From positions 1 to 64,000 of the forward strand of contig CANMWA010000012.1 of the NCBI GenBank assembly GCA_947501475.1: a stretch of DNA of 64,000 bases, written 5' to 3'. The first letter of the stretch is position 1; each line of letters begins with the position of its first letter. The notes below the pieces were generated by a model that was not told the origin of the DNA, did not search any database, and worked only from the letters and a program-made list of their open reading frames with translations. This DNA is from an uncultured Aquimarina sp. (lineage in GTDB: Bacteria; Bacteroidota; Bacteroidia; Flavobacteriales; Flavobacteriaceae). A program made the translations under genes and the position numbers. This document shows positions 24,639 to 35,074 of the stretch, piece after piece.

Positions 24639-27600
24639 TTATTGATTAGGTGTTTCATCCTTTACTACATTGTATGTTGCTCCATTGATAAAATCCGTTT
24701 TACTTGCTGAAGTACTATGTTTAAGTATTTTCCCTAATAATGGATTTTTTTTAACAACTTTTGCGGTTTCATTGATTAAGAAATTAGGAGTAATAGAATT
24801 TGCATCGATAGGGTCTATACCAAACAATCTATTTCCTCCAGTTTTCAAATGTTCACTTCCGCTTACATTAATACCATTAATTCTGTTTATGCAATCTCTA
24901 GCATAGTTACTACAATTATAATTAAGTCCGTTATAAATAGGATGATTTCCTTTTTGTTGTTGATCTAAATCTGAATTTAATTGTTGATCACTAGAGGGAT
25001 CTGAATATAGTTGAATAACCCCTTCTGCAGGTCTTTTTTCTCCTATACCAATATCTTTGTTAAGCAAATCGTTTAATTTAACATTTTTCTTTGTTTGAAT
25101 GTTTCCAGGGATATCTTGGTCAAAATTATCTTTGCCAGCTCCACTTCCTCCTGGCCAGAAATCATAGTAATTTACAGTACCGTCTTTAACTTCTTCTGTA
25201 ACAATATTTCCGTTAGCATCAGTAACATTTTTTCCATTAGCATCTTTTTTAGCTTGAGTTTTATAATTATCTATAGCGATACCTGCATGTCCTATTTTTC
25301 CACCTTCTGTATACCAAATAACTAGGTATACGTCATTGCCATCTGGGTCAATTAAAGATACCGGATCATTCAGGGTATAATTATAAGGACTAACAGGATG
25401 ATATTTTTCGGATTTATTGTCAATATTCATCCATCTTCCTATAGTTGCATCATAATTTCTCGCTCCATAATCTACCCAATTTAAATTTAATTCATTTTGT
25501 TCTTCCTTACCATTATATCCATAATTGTGAGGAACACCGGATATCATATTATTATATCCTTTGTGTTTTAAACCAAAAGGGTAATAATTATTCTCCTTTA
25601 ATATTTCATCTTGGGTTATGCTACCATTATTATTACGATCGGTATAAGTCAATCGTATATTTCCCAAATGATCCTTGTGCTGATAAAAATATTTATATCC
25701 GTCTGTTTCTTTTTCTATATACCCTTCAGCATGGCCGAAAAATTTTAAATTATTATTTTCATAGATATAGTTTCCTGCATACTCCGTTATTGTTACATCG
25801 TTTCCTTTGGTTATTATTTTTTTTAATTTAACACCAGTCGCATCATATGTATACAGTATCTCACCATCATTAGCCCCGTTAAATTCTATTGTAAGTGGCA
25901 GATTAAGATGGTTATATAATATGCTTGTAATATTTTTATTACGATCAACGATCATGTTACCATTGCTATCATAAGTATAATCAGGACCTTGAGTGTTTCC
26001 ATCCTTAAAACCTTCTTGTACAGATGCGCTATCGGTTACTGATGTTAAAGAATTACCAAGGTTATTGTTTGAATAACTATATGATAGATTATCAATTTGG
26101 CGATATCCTCCTGATCCATTTGTAGTATTTCTGGCGAGACTTAGTAAGTTTCCATTTTTGTCATACGAGTAGGCACTATTATATTGACCCGTATAGGTAG
26201 TAATATTATCAGTAAAACGAGAAACTGTAATTCTGTTTAATTCATCATACAAATAACTGTAAGCTCTCTTTTTATTATCATTAGCAGTTTTCCAGGTAGT
26301 TTCAGTAATATTACCATTGTACAGAGCAGGTACTTCAATTCCTTGTATTTTGGGAGTATTATAGCTAATTCCAAAAGCAAATAAGTCATTACCAAGGTTA
26401 TCAACTTTATTTATTTCGGTAAGCCAACCTCGTACATTATAGGTGTAATCTATTTGTTGTAATCCACCACCTACTTCTTTAACTTCTAATTGGCCTAGTG
26501 CATCATAACTGTTTGATAGTATGTTTTCGGGAGCTTGATTATTGATTTTTTGGGTTTGATCTATAAGTCTACCTATATCATCATAAGTAAAAATAGTAAC
26601 AGTTGTAATAGCAGCATTATTGTCTTTGGTATGTGAGATTTGGGTTTTTAGAACCTTTCCTGCAAAATCCAATTTACTTAATGTCCAATCTTCTGTATTG
26701 AGATATTCATTTTTTACATGAGTTTCCCAAGGTCTACCTTTAGCGTCATAATAAGTAGCTGTAGTAATCCACTGATCTGTATCTAATACTCTAACACGCA
26801 TTACAGTAGGTAACCCTTTTACTGCTGTGGTAGCACTCATACCTTCCCAGGTTCCTGATCCATTGGCCGGGTTAAAGGTTACTTGATCTCCAATTTCATA
26901 ATCATCGTAGTAGTTAACCGTGTATATTTTACTAATGCCATTTGGTATCGCATCGTTAGAATAGTATATAGGTGTACCTGCAACAATATGAGAAGTTGAT
27001 CTTTTGGTCTCATATTGCGTATAGCTACTAGTATTATTTGCTAACGCTTGCATGTCTGTTCTGGAAATAACACTTGGATGAACATGTAACCCGCTATAGG
27101 TTACTCTTCCAAAAGCATCATATTTGGTAAACAACCATTGTCTTCTTGATCTCTGATATTCATCTTGACTTAATACTGGTTGGTCTAATGTATTATAGAC
27201 AATATATTCCCAACCTTTACCTGGTATTTTCTTTTCTATCAATCTATTTCTATAATCATACTTATACTGATAACAGAGTTCGGTAAGTTCGCTGGCCGAT
27301 ACACCATCTGTAGCACTCAAGGTAACTTTAGGCGGTATCACATAGGTAAGATTTCCAAAATCATCATATACATAGTATGTATCGTGCGCCTCAGAGGTTG
27401 CGGATCCTGTGGAAGCATAGGTGCGTTTTAAGATAACCTGCCCTAGTTTATTTTTAAATTCTTCAGTTGTATGATTTTTGTTATCTGAAGATTTCCAGTT
27501 CTCATCTTTGGTAATGGCTTTGTACAGTTGCTTTGTACTATACAATCCCACTTTTACCAGAGATGGCGCTTCGGTATCAGAGTTACCATTAACCAATGGG

Positions 27601-30600
27601 AATTCTACTTTAAAATAAAGTACTCCATCGTCAGTAGTATTGGTACCCCAGCCAAACTTAATGGAGTGATCTGTATCACTATCTGGGTTGGCTTTCCAGG
27701 CTGTACCCGGGGCTCCTTGTTCTACTATTCTATTAAGAGGCGAAGGCTCAATAATGGTTTCGGAATATGCATTGATAAGTGCAGGATTCGTAATTCCAGG
27801 AAAATCTTCTTGATATTTGTTTAGGTAATAATTGTTAATATCATTGGTGATATTTACAGTATTATATGAACCAGGAGTGTCATCCGATGCAAATGGAAGA
27901 TATTGTTTGGTTTGCCTACCATAGTCATCATACTCGATATGTGTTACAATATCTTGAGCTTTACCTTGTGGCCCAGCAATAATATTTTCTATTGAAGTCT
28001 CATTACCATCTAGTTTTTGTACTATAGGATTCCAGAAGTATTGATTGGTATTGGCATTAGTACTGTAGTATAGGTAACTTCTAAATCTTGAATTAGTGGT
28101 GTTACTTCTCCATTTGAAATCATTACCATTCATTACTTTGTTACCATTGATATCGTATACACCACTAACTCCAGAATTACTTCCAGAATATTGATATGGA
28201 TGGATTACCCCAACCAATAAGTACCAGGTGTCCAGTAGAGGAGGGTCACTTACCCAAAAGTATGGATTGTTGTTTGCCGTACCATCAAGATTATTTACAT
28301 TTTGGGTACCGTGATAACTGTTTCCATCTTTTGATCCTGTTCTTTTGATCCAAACAGTATATCGATACCCTACGTTTTTATCTACATTGATATAGTCGGT
28401 ATTCCACCCACCATCAGCATCGCTATTCACATCATTACCACAATGCCATAGTAAGGATAATTTGCCTGAAGGATCAGGGCCATTAATCCTATTGTTTTCT
28501 TGTGCTCTACCATTGCGGTTAAAAAAGCCTGTACTTCCTTGACCGGCAGTCCAATCTACTGTTAGTTCATTAGTGCCTCCAACTATAGATGATGTCCCTC
28601 CAGCTTTAATAGCGACCTGTTGTTTAGTTCTTCCTAATCCATCAAAATAGGAAACTGCTTCAATAACATCTTTTTCATGTTTGATTTGAGTAGGAGAGGA
28701 CATTTCGGTTTGAAAGGTCCTTGTGAAGACATAATTCTCCTGCGAAGTCAATGAAATATCGGTATATAATGCTCCTTCACAACCGTTCATTGTTCCTGCT
28801 TCATCAACACATTGATCTCCATTGTTATTTACATACCCAGCTGGTTGTGTACATTGTGTTTTTGAAGTATTCGGATCTCCAAAACCATCACCATCGCTAT
28901 CAGCATACCACAATGTATTAGGATGTATCGCAGAGTTATTATCGTTACAATCGGTTAGGGGTAATACCGTTTGTACATAACTACTGCCTGGGTTTGCGCA
29001 TTGTGTTACTTTGGTGGTTGCAAAACCGTCTCCATCTACATCTTTATACCAATTTGGTATTGGATTGATTGTGTATGATATGCTTGTTGCAGGTCCCCAA
29101 CATCCCGTACTATTATTTCTACTTCTTAGATAATAGATAGTACCACTAGTTCGTGTTATAGTAACAGAAGAATTAGCCGTACTGGTACCCGATGAACTGT
29201 TCTGCCAATACCATGTGATCCCAGTAGGAGGATTGCTTCTTGTTAATACTGTATTTCCACAATTATTTGTAGCACTAGGCCTGTCTGGTATGATTGGAGT
29301 GGCTTTAATAGTATAAGGCACATATCTGGCACTACTCCAACATCCTGTACTATTATTTCTTGCTCTTAGATAGTAATTACTACCATAATATCGGGTAATT
29401 GATACACTAGCGTCAGAAAGGCTGGTACCCGATCCACTACTTTGCCAATACCAGGTGATCCCACTTGGTGGGTTACCTCGAGTCAAGACACTATTCCCAC
29501 AATTATTTGTTACACTAGCTGTAGCGGGTATTCCCGGAATAGCTTTAATGCTATAATTTACTGTTCTGGCTGTACCCCAACATCCATTGGAGTCGTTTCT
29601 GGCTCTTAAATAATAGGTGCTACCACTGGTTCTTGTGATTGATGTAGATGAATTAGATGTACTTGTACCTCCAGAAGAACTTTGCCAATACCAGGTGATC
29701 CCAGAAATAGGATTTCCTCTTTTGAGTGTGCTACTACCACAATTATTAGTCACCGTGACAGTTCCTGGTTGAGGGGGTACTACTTTTATACTGTAACTTA
29801 CTGTTCTGGCAGTACTCCAACATCCCGTAGAATTGTTTCTTGCTCTTAAATAATAAGTGCTACCACTGGTTCTTGTGATTGATGCAGATGAATTAGATGT
29901 ACTTGTTCCTCCAGAAGTACTTTGCCAATACCAGGTTGTACCACTTGTAGGATTGCTACGAGTAAGTACAGAATTTCCACAATTATTAGTGACACTTGGT
30001 ACAGAAGGTGCTCCCGGAACTGCTTTAATACTATAGTTTACAGTTCTAGCGGTACTCCAACACCCTGTACTGTTATTTCTAGCTCTTAAGTAATATACAC
30101 TACCACTAGTTCTGGTGATAGAAGTATTTGCATTTGAAGTACTTGTTCCACCAGAAGAACTCTGCCAATACCATGTAATTCCGCTAGGAGGATTGCCTCT
30201 AGTTAGTCTACTATTCCCACAATTATTAGCTACTGTAGGAGCTGCCGGTACTCCCGGAATTGCTTTAATACTATAACTTACTGTTGTAGAACCACTCCAG
30301 CATCCACTATTGTTGTTTCTGGCTCTTAGATAATATACACTACCACTGGTTCTTGTGATAGAAGTATTTGCATTAGAAGTACTTGTTCCACCAGAAGAAC
30401 TCTGCCAATACCAAGTGATTCCACTTGGAGGATTACCTCGTGTAAGTATTGATTTTCCGCATTGATTTGATATAGTAGCAGAAGGCCCTGTAGGGATTGT
30501 ATTAATACTATAGTTTACAGCTCTTGCAGTACTCCAACACCCTGAAGAGTTTCTTGCTCTTAGATAATATACACTACCACTAGTTCTGAATATATTTACT

Positions 30601-31370
30601 GAAGAGTTTGAAGTGCTAGTTCCAGTAGTAGAACTCTGCCAGTACCAAGTAATTCCACTTGGGGGATTTCCTCTTGTTAGCATTGTGTTTCCACAATTAT
30701 TAGAGACACTTGCTACTGCAGGAGTTGCAGGTTTATTTTCATCAATAACACCATCGCAATCATTATCAATACCATCACATATTTCGGTGGCTCCAGGATA
30801 AACACTAGCATTATTATCTTTACAGTCTCCTCCAACTAATCTGTAGTACCCATTTAAGACACTTCCATTAGGAGGTCTACATCCAACAAAAGTGGTTGAT
30901 CCACCATAATTGTCTATATCTTTATCCAAGTACCACCGTGTACCTGGGTTAATTGCTGCATTGTTATCATTACAATCGCTATTATTGGTGACATAGTTTG
31001 CAGGAACATTGGTGCCACAATACCATCGTTCTTGATTAGATCCGGCATTATCACCATCATTATCTACATAATACCTTCTGGGATATACAGAACCATTAGA
31101 ATCATTACAGTCTCCAGATTTAGATACATACCCATTAGGCCTTACAAAAGCTTGCTTTGTAATACTTGAATTACCCCAGCCATCACCATCGGCATCACGA
31201 TAATAGGTATTCATTCCTCCATCAATAGGAATCAGTTGAGGGGTGATTCTTTCATCTTTATTTTGTTGATCAGAAAGAGAGGGTTGTTGTGCTTGTATTG
31301 ACGAGGTTACCAATAATAGTAATACTAAAATAGCCTTTATACAATTTAGATGTTTTGTGATAGTATTCAT
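24639..31370 (-). CDS. Giant modular RHS/YD-repeat protein: MopE motifs, seven Ig-like repeats, split DUF6443, RHS core, papain-like C-terminal domain
   Basis: The 2243-aa protein has a signal peptide (ending SIQAQQ). Residues of about 55-212 are MopE-type metal-binding motifs (YYRDADGDGWGN, GDCNDSN, ICDGIDNDCDGVIDE). Residues 216-775 are seven tandem repeats of about 80 aa (NNCGN...GITWYWQSS...YYLRARNNSTGCWS), then two more MopE-type motifs. DUF6443 starts near 880 (YFDGLGRTKQQVAIKAGG) but is interrupted by about 205 residues before QDIVTHIEYDDYGRQTKQYLPFA. YD/RHS repeats run to about 1960 and the RHS core is clear (NYYPFGLKHKGYN, GRWMNIDNKSEKYHPVSPYNY, NDPVSLIDPDG). The last 235 residues hold GHAGIAID (His2028) and YNCSNYARD (Cys2153), the order seen in circularly permuted NlpC/P60-like (papain-like) enzymes. 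No T9SS tail is present. It follows the 1108-aa YD protein by 11 bases. Confidence 0.88.
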   Translation of the reverse strand: MNTITKHLNCIKAILVLLLLVTSSIQAQQPSLSDQQNKDERITPQLIPIDGGMNTYYRDADGDGWGNSSITKQAFVRPNGYVSKSGDCNDSNGSVYPRRYYVDNDGDNAGSNQERWYCGTNVPANYVTNNSDCNDNNAAINPGTRWYLDKDIDNYGGSTTFVGCRPPNGSVLNGYYRLVGGDCKDNNASVYPGATEICDGIDNDCDGVIDENKPATPAVASVSNNCGNTMLTRGNPPSGITWYWQSSTTGTSTSNSSVNIFRTSGSVYYLRARNSSGCWSTARAVNYSINTIPTGPSATISNQCGKSILTRGNPPSGITWYWQSSSGGTSTSNANTSITRTSGSVYYLRARNNNSGCWSGSTTVSYSIKAIPGVPAAPTVANNCGNSRLTRGNPPSGITWYWQSSSGGTSTSNANTSITRTSGSVYYLRARNNSTGCWSTARTVNYSIKAVPGAPSVPSVTNNCGNSVLTRSNPTSGTTWYWQSTSGGTSTSNSSASITRTSGSTYYLRARNNSTGCWSTARTVSYSIKVVPPQPGTVTVTNNCGSSTLKRGNPISGITWYWQSSSGGTSTSNSSTSITRTSGSTYYLRARNDSNGCWGTARTVNYSIKAIPGIPATASVTNNCGNSVLTRGNPPSGITWYWQSSGSGTSLSDASVSITRYYGSNYYLRARNNSTGCWSSARYVPYTIKATPIIPDRPSATNNCGNTVLTRSNPPTGITWYWQNSSSGTSTANSSVTITRTSGTIYYLRSRNNSTGCWGPATSISYTINPIPNWYKDVDGDGFATTKVTQCANPGSSYVQTVLPLTDCNDNNSAIHPNTLWYADSDGDGFGDPNTSKTQCTQPAGYVNNNGDQCVDEAGTMNGCEGALYTDISLTSQENYVFTRTFQTEMSSPTQIKHEKDVIEAVSYFDGLGRTKQQVAIKAGGTSSIVGGTNELTVDWTAGQGSTGFFNRNGRAQENNRINGPDPSGKLSLLWHCGNDVNSDADGGWNTDYINVDKNVGYRYTVWIKRTGSKDGNSYHGTQNVNNLDGTANNNPYFWVSDPPLLDTWYLLVGVIHPYQYSGSNSGVSGVYDINGNKVMNGNDFKWRSNTTNSRFRSYLYYSTNANTNQYFWNPIVQKLDGNETSIENIIAGPQGKAQDIVTHIEYDDYGRQTKQYLPFASDDTPGSYNTVNITNDINNYYLNKYQEDFPGITNPALINAYSETIIEPSPLNRIVEQGAPGTAWKANPDSDTDHSIKFGWGTNTTDDGVLYFKVEFPLVNGNSDTEAPSLVKVGLYSTKQLYKAITKDENWKSSDNKNHTTEEFKNKLGQVILKRTYASTGSATSEAHDTYYVYDDFGNLTYVIPPKVTLSATDGVSASELTELCYQYKYDYRNRLIEKKIPGKGWEYIVYNTLDQPVLSQDEYQRSRRQWLFTKYDAFGRVTYSGLHVHPSVISRTDMQALANNTSSYTQYETKRSTSHIVAGTPIYYSNDAIPNGISKIYTVNYYDDYEIGDQVTFNPANGSGTWEGMSATTAVKGLPTVMRVRVLDTDQWITTATYYDAKGRPWETHVKNEYLNTEDWTLSKLDFAGKVLKTQISHTKDNNAAITTVTIFTYDDIGRLIDQTQKINNQAPENILSNSYDALGQLEVKEVGGGLQQIDYTYNVRGWLTEINKVDNLGNDLFAFGISYNTPKIQGIEVPALYNGNITETTWKTANDNKKRAYSYLYDELNRITVSRFTDNITTYTGQYNSAYSYDKNGNLLSLARNTTNGSGGYRQIDNLSYSYSNNNLGNSLTSVTDSASVQEGFKDGNTQGPDYTYDSNGNMIVDRNKNITSILYNHLNLPLTIEFNGANDGEILYTYDATGVKLKKIITKGNDVTITEYAGNYIYENNNLKFFGHAEGYIEKETDGYKYFYQHKDHLGNIRLTYTDRNNNGSITQDEILKENNYYPFGLKHKGYNNMISGVPHNYGYNGKEEQNELNLNWVDYGARNYDATIGRWMNIDNKSEKYHPVSPYNYTLNDPVSLIDPDGNDVYLVIWYTEGGKIGHAGIAIDNYKTQAKKDANGKNVTDANGNIVTEEVKDGTVNYYDFWPGGSGAGKDNFDQDIPGNIQTKKNVKLNDLLNKDIGIGEKRPAEGVIQLYSDPSSDQQLNSDLDQQQKGNHPIYNGLNYNCSNYARDCINRINGINVSGSEHLKTGGNRLFGIDPIDANSITPNFLINETAKVVKKNPLLGKILKHSTSASKTDFINGATYNVVKDETPNQ
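29048..30725 (-). repeat. Seven 240-bp in-frame repeats encoding Ig-like modules
   Basis: The motif for TWYWQ ('tgccaataccaggt' on the plus strand) recurs every 240 bases from about 29200 to 30640. The seven protein modules differ by few residues, and neighbouring units are close at DNA level too, for example the fourth and fifth. Each has one Cys near the start (NNCG) and one near the end (GCW), so each likely forms its own disulfide. Confidence 0.85.
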
Positions 31371-31381
31371 TTTGATTGACT

Positions 31382-34300
31382 TTATTGGTTTTTGTAGTTG
31401 TATTTATTTTCTGAAACAAGTTTCCCTAGGGAATCTTTTATAAATTCAAGACGATTAAATTCATCATATTGATAGTACATTGTATACCCTTTTGAATCTG
31501 TAGTACTTGTTACTCCAATCAATGGGTCGTAAGTATATGTTGTCACCATTGCATTAGGAAATGCATTTCTTAATGCGTTGAGTGCTAGCCGCAAGGCTCC
31601 TTCTTTTCCAGAGTTGCCTATTGTACGATCATTATCGGCATTGGATTTTGTTTTTAGATCGCTTACATAAGATGAAATCTGATCGTATGTTGCATTTTCA
31701 ATTTTTGCAATGGGTAATTCATTCCAATAGCCCCATATATAGATAATTGAAGTTCCGTTTTCTTTTGACACTACTAAGGGATTTCCAAATTCATCATATT
31801 TGTGATATCGAAGCCTGTTTTCTAGATCATTTGTTCCTTTTGAAATTTGAGAAATTTCGGGAAGAGTAATAGTAGTAGTCCAATTTTTATAAAGTGTTCT
31901 TTGGCTACTTGTCTTAGATTGGGGGTTATTACCTTTTTTAAGGTGCGATTCACTATGTATTACTTCAGATAACCTATGATTATTTAACAAGTTAGTATAA
32001 GCACTCTTTTGAGCCGGAGTTAGGTTTTGTATAGCAGGAAGATCTACAGGATAATAATAGGTATTGGTAATTATTTTGTTATTATCATAATGAATTTTTT
32101 CTTGTTTTAGGTTTTGAACCGCATTGTCATAGGTATATTCTTTTTTTATGACATGATCTAATCCAGATAACTTAGTTTTGTTTTCTTCGGTTTTTATCTT
32201 AGAATGACCAATATTAACATCATACCTACCTTTATCAAACTTGAATTCATCGCCAGGGATTACCAATCCTCCTTTAAAATATACTTTTAATGCTTTGGTA
32301 GAATTAACCTTATAACTATATGTGTTATTTGATTCTTTTAAGAGAGTTTCATTTTTGTCTAAAATCTTTGAATTAGCTAATAACCCAGAGTAATGAGAAT
32401 TACTTTTTGATGGTCGTATAGGTATCGGATCATAAACTAGATTTGGAGTTGCTGTAAAATTTAAAATAGTTGTTCCATTTTCTTTGCTTTGTGTATCCTT
32501 GTTTATTTGTGTTATGGTGACTTTTTTATATCCCATATGTCCACCATCGGTTACGCCTAAATTGGAAACATCATTGTCTAAAGCCATCATAAAATCACAA
32601 CCAATATCGGCTCCTCCTACAGGTTGGCTACTATTAACATATTTAAATTTTGTTAAGGGGTACGTGTATTCAGGTTCTTTGTGTATAAAACCAGAAGAAT
32701 ATCCATTTTCCATAGTATACGAGTACTCTTGAGAAAGTAGTAGAGTATTATTTGAATCGTACTTGTCGATTTTACTTACACGTACTCCTCCTGTTGGTTT
32801 TTCATAAAGCCTTTCGCTAAAATGCGCAGTATAAATAACCTTCATAAAGGCTTTATCAAAATTCCCATTATCACAACTTTTCCATGTCGCTCTAGCTAAC
32901 ATTGAATACTCGCCAGGATATAGTAAGATCGTTTTATCTACATTTGTATCGCTAAGGAGTGATATTTTTGCAACGATTTCTCCTTGAGAATTTCTAATTT
33001 CTGCTATAGGAGAAAATCCAGCGCTAAAATAATCATACGTATATTTTCTTACGTAACCGGATATTTTTACTGCTATTTCCTCTTCAGGGTCATTATTTCC
33101 AGGTGTATTGGTGAGTGTAAATGTATTTGTATCATAATCTGATCTGGGAGGAGTTGTAGGGTTCGTACATGGTATTCCTTCTCGACCACTAGCGTTAACA
33201 TATTTTGTTATTCTTTCTGATTTAAATTCATCAATTTGTTGACTCCCTACAAAGCCATATGTATTTTGCTCAAAAGTATACTCATCATAACCTCCTGTTG
33301 GGTATTTAATTTTGTATAAAACACCAGACTTTGAGCCTTCAAAATCCGGAGATCTATCTGCACCTCCGTAGCCTCTGGTTATACCATCATAGCTTTTTAT
33401 AAAGTAAGGAGGTAGTATTTTATTTGTTTCATTTTTATTTTCATATCCCCAATGATCTTTTTTAATTGAAGTTCTAGATTCTAAACGATCATGATAGAAA
33501 AATTCATATGCAGGTAAAGTACTATCATTGGTTCCAAATTCTTGTAATGATTTTAAAGTGAGTCTACCTGTAGAAAAATCATGAGACAATTTAATTTTTT
33601 TAATAAGAGAATTGTGTATTCTGTTTTTAATTTGAATTTCTCCTAATGCATAATAATCAGAACTACTACTTGAGTTTACTAATTTGGTACTTGCATTAAA
33701 TAGAACTTCTACGGGTGAGTTATCTGAATATATTCTGGATAATCTTCTTCCAGAAATATTAATATTAGTTGTATTCTTTTCTACAGGTGAGTTAACAGGA
33801 AACAAATCGTTACAAGCACCATTTACTGATAACCTGTGTTCTCTTGTAGTATTAGTAAATATGTAATGATCTTTTATAAGATACGGCTCATATTCAAAAA
33901 ATACATTTCTTTTATCATGAGGATCAGTTATTTGTGATAAATGCCAAGAAGAATTAAAACTTTGGGTAGGTCTAAAACAAAATGTAAGACCAGTTGTGCT
34001 CATGTTAGTAGTTTGCTCTGCGGTTGTAAATCTATAGGTAAACCCATCTGGTGTTTCAAAAATCCATCCGTTAATTCTAGTGTTATATCCATTGCTCCAA
34101 ATAGGAGTAACCGAAATATCATATTCTGAATTTACTACAATATTGCCTCCCCAATCAAAATTGAATTTTCCTGTATACCCATTAAAATTAAAAGTAAATA
34201 TATCAGGTTGTGCATCAGCACATCCCTGTGACATTTGCTGTAAGTAACTATATCTTATATTGTCTTGTGGACCACTATATAAGTAATTATAATCTACTTC

Positions 34301-34708
34301 TTTTACCAGTTCTAAAAAACTTGTGATAATATCGGCTGCGGGGTTATTACCATTATAGTTGTCTGGTAACCCATTCATACTTCTGGTCACAACACCTCCA
34401 GCGTTTAAAGACCATCCTAGCCCTATAGAGTTTGAAGATTCCATCACTTTGAATCCTCCTGATTGATAGTTGAGTGAAATTGGTACCGATACATTACCCG
34501 AACTTGCATTATAAATAGGGATACTTTGTTGTACCATTCCTTGATATTCGTTGATTTTCATATCAACATATTTTGCTATCCCGGCTGTTTCTGGTGAAGG
34601 AGGAACTATATTGGGTATGTTTACATTGTTAGAATCACCAAGTTGTGCTATTGCATTGGTAAGTACCAAAAACAATAACATAGAAAAAAAACTCCTGTGT
34701 TTTTGCAT
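31382..34708 (-). CDS. YD/RHS-repeat protein, upstream partner of the modular RHS protein
   Basis: The 1108-aa product has a signal peptide (FFSMLLFLVLTNAIAQ). Its start carries the Bacteroidota RHS-partner pattern (PPSPETAGIAKYVDMKINEYQG, then VPISLNYQSGGFKV and SIGLGWSLNAGGVVTRSMNG). A long beta-rich body follows and the last 150 residues are YD repeats (HKYDEFGNPLVVSKENGTSIIYIWGY, TYTYDPLIGVTSTTDSKGY, YYQYDEFNRLEFIKD). It ends without a core or toxin domain. Pairs of this kind, one YD protein ending in repeats and a second beginning with DUF6443, are common in the phylum and together may form one shell, like split Tc-toxin B/C components. That comparison is inference. No clear promoter was found upstream. 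Confidence 0.85.
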   Translation of the reverse strand: MQKHRSFFSMLLFLVLTNAIAQLGDSNNVNIPNIVPPSPETAGIAKYVDMKINEYQGMVQQSIPIYNASSGNVSVPISLNYQSGGFKVMESSNSIGLGWSLNAGGVVTRSMNGLPDNYNGNNPAADIITSFLELVKEVDYNYLYSGPQDNIRYSYLQQMSQGCADAQPDIFTFNFNGYTGKFNFDWGGNIVVNSEYDISVTPIWSNGYNTRINGWIFETPDGFTYRFTTAEQTTNMSTTGLTFCFRPTQSFNSSWHLSQITDPHDKRNVFFEYEPYLIKDHYIFTNTTREHRLSVNGACNDLFPVNSPVEKNTTNINISGRRLSRIYSDNSPVEVLFNASTKLVNSSSSSDYYALGEIQIKNRIHNSLIKKIKLSHDFSTGRLTLKSLQEFGTNDSTLPAYEFFYHDRLESRTSIKKDHWGYENKNETNKILPPYFIKSYDGITRGYGGADRSPDFEGSKSGVLYKIKYPTGGYDEYTFEQNTYGFVGSQQIDEFKSERITKYVNASGREGIPCTNPTTPPRSDYDTNTFTLTNTPGNNDPEEEIAVKISGYVRKYTYDYFSAGFSPIAEIRNSQGEIVAKISLLSDTNVDKTILLYPGEYSMLARATWKSCDNGNFDKAFMKVIYTAHFSERLYEKPTGGVRVSKIDKYDSNNTLLLSQEYSYTMENGYSSGFIHKEPEYTYPLTKFKYVNSSQPVGGADIGCDFMMALDNDVSNLGVTDGGHMGYKKVTITQINKDTQSKENGTTILNFTATPNLVYDPIPIRPSKSNSHYSGLLANSKILDKNETLLKESNNTYSYKVNSTKALKVYFKGGLVIPGDEFKFDKGRYDVNIGHSKIKTEENKTKLSGLDHVIKKEYTYDNAVQNLKQEKIHYDNNKIITNTYYYPVDLPAIQNLTPAQKSAYTNLLNNHRLSEVIHSESHLKKGNNPQSKTSSQRTLYKNWTTTITLPEISQISKGTNDLENRLRYHKYDEFGNPLVVSKENGTSIIYIWGYWNELPIAKIENATYDQISSYVSDLKTKSNADNDRTIGNSGKEGALRLALNALRNAFPNAMVTTYTYDPLIGVTSTTDSKGYTMYYQYDEFNRLEFIKDSLGKLVSENKYNYKNQ

Positions 34709-35074
34709 GATCAGATTGATTAGTTAGTTGTTACGTTTTTTGATTCTTATTATGAATCCAATTAATCTCTATTTGTAGTGTTTATTGCCAGAGATTGTTT
34801 GTGTTTTTGATAGTGATTAGTACAACTATCTTTTGATGTAAATCGAAATAGGGTAGGAGACTACATCTAAAACTTTATAAGTAGGGAAAAATGCATTTTG
34901 ACGATTATAGGGTAGTGCAAGTATACTCTTAATACCAAAAACTAAAGTTCTGGATATTCATATAGTTGAAGATCCAGAACTTATTTTTTTCTTGATGGAC
35001 TAGTTTAAGATCCTAAATTTCTATACAACTATACTTATGCGAGAGAATGATAATTTTTTATGAAGAAAACGCTA
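34709..35074. other. Intergenic region between recG and the RHS operon
   Basis: It holds the recG terminator at 34945-34990. The remainder must contain the RHS operon promoter, but no convincing TTG-N20-TAnnTTTG pair was seen. Confidence 0.5.
34945..34990. terminator. Terminator downstream of recG
   Basis: AAGTTCTGGAT and ATCCAGAACTT form a perfect 11-bp stem with a 16-base loop. A run of seven T follows on the plus strand, and a shorter AGTTTTTGG on the minus strand, where recG ends. Confidence 0.65.

Noticed and set aside
29048..30725. CRISPR array
   Set aside because: The 240-bp units are in-frame protein repeats with no short repeat/unique spacer pattern.
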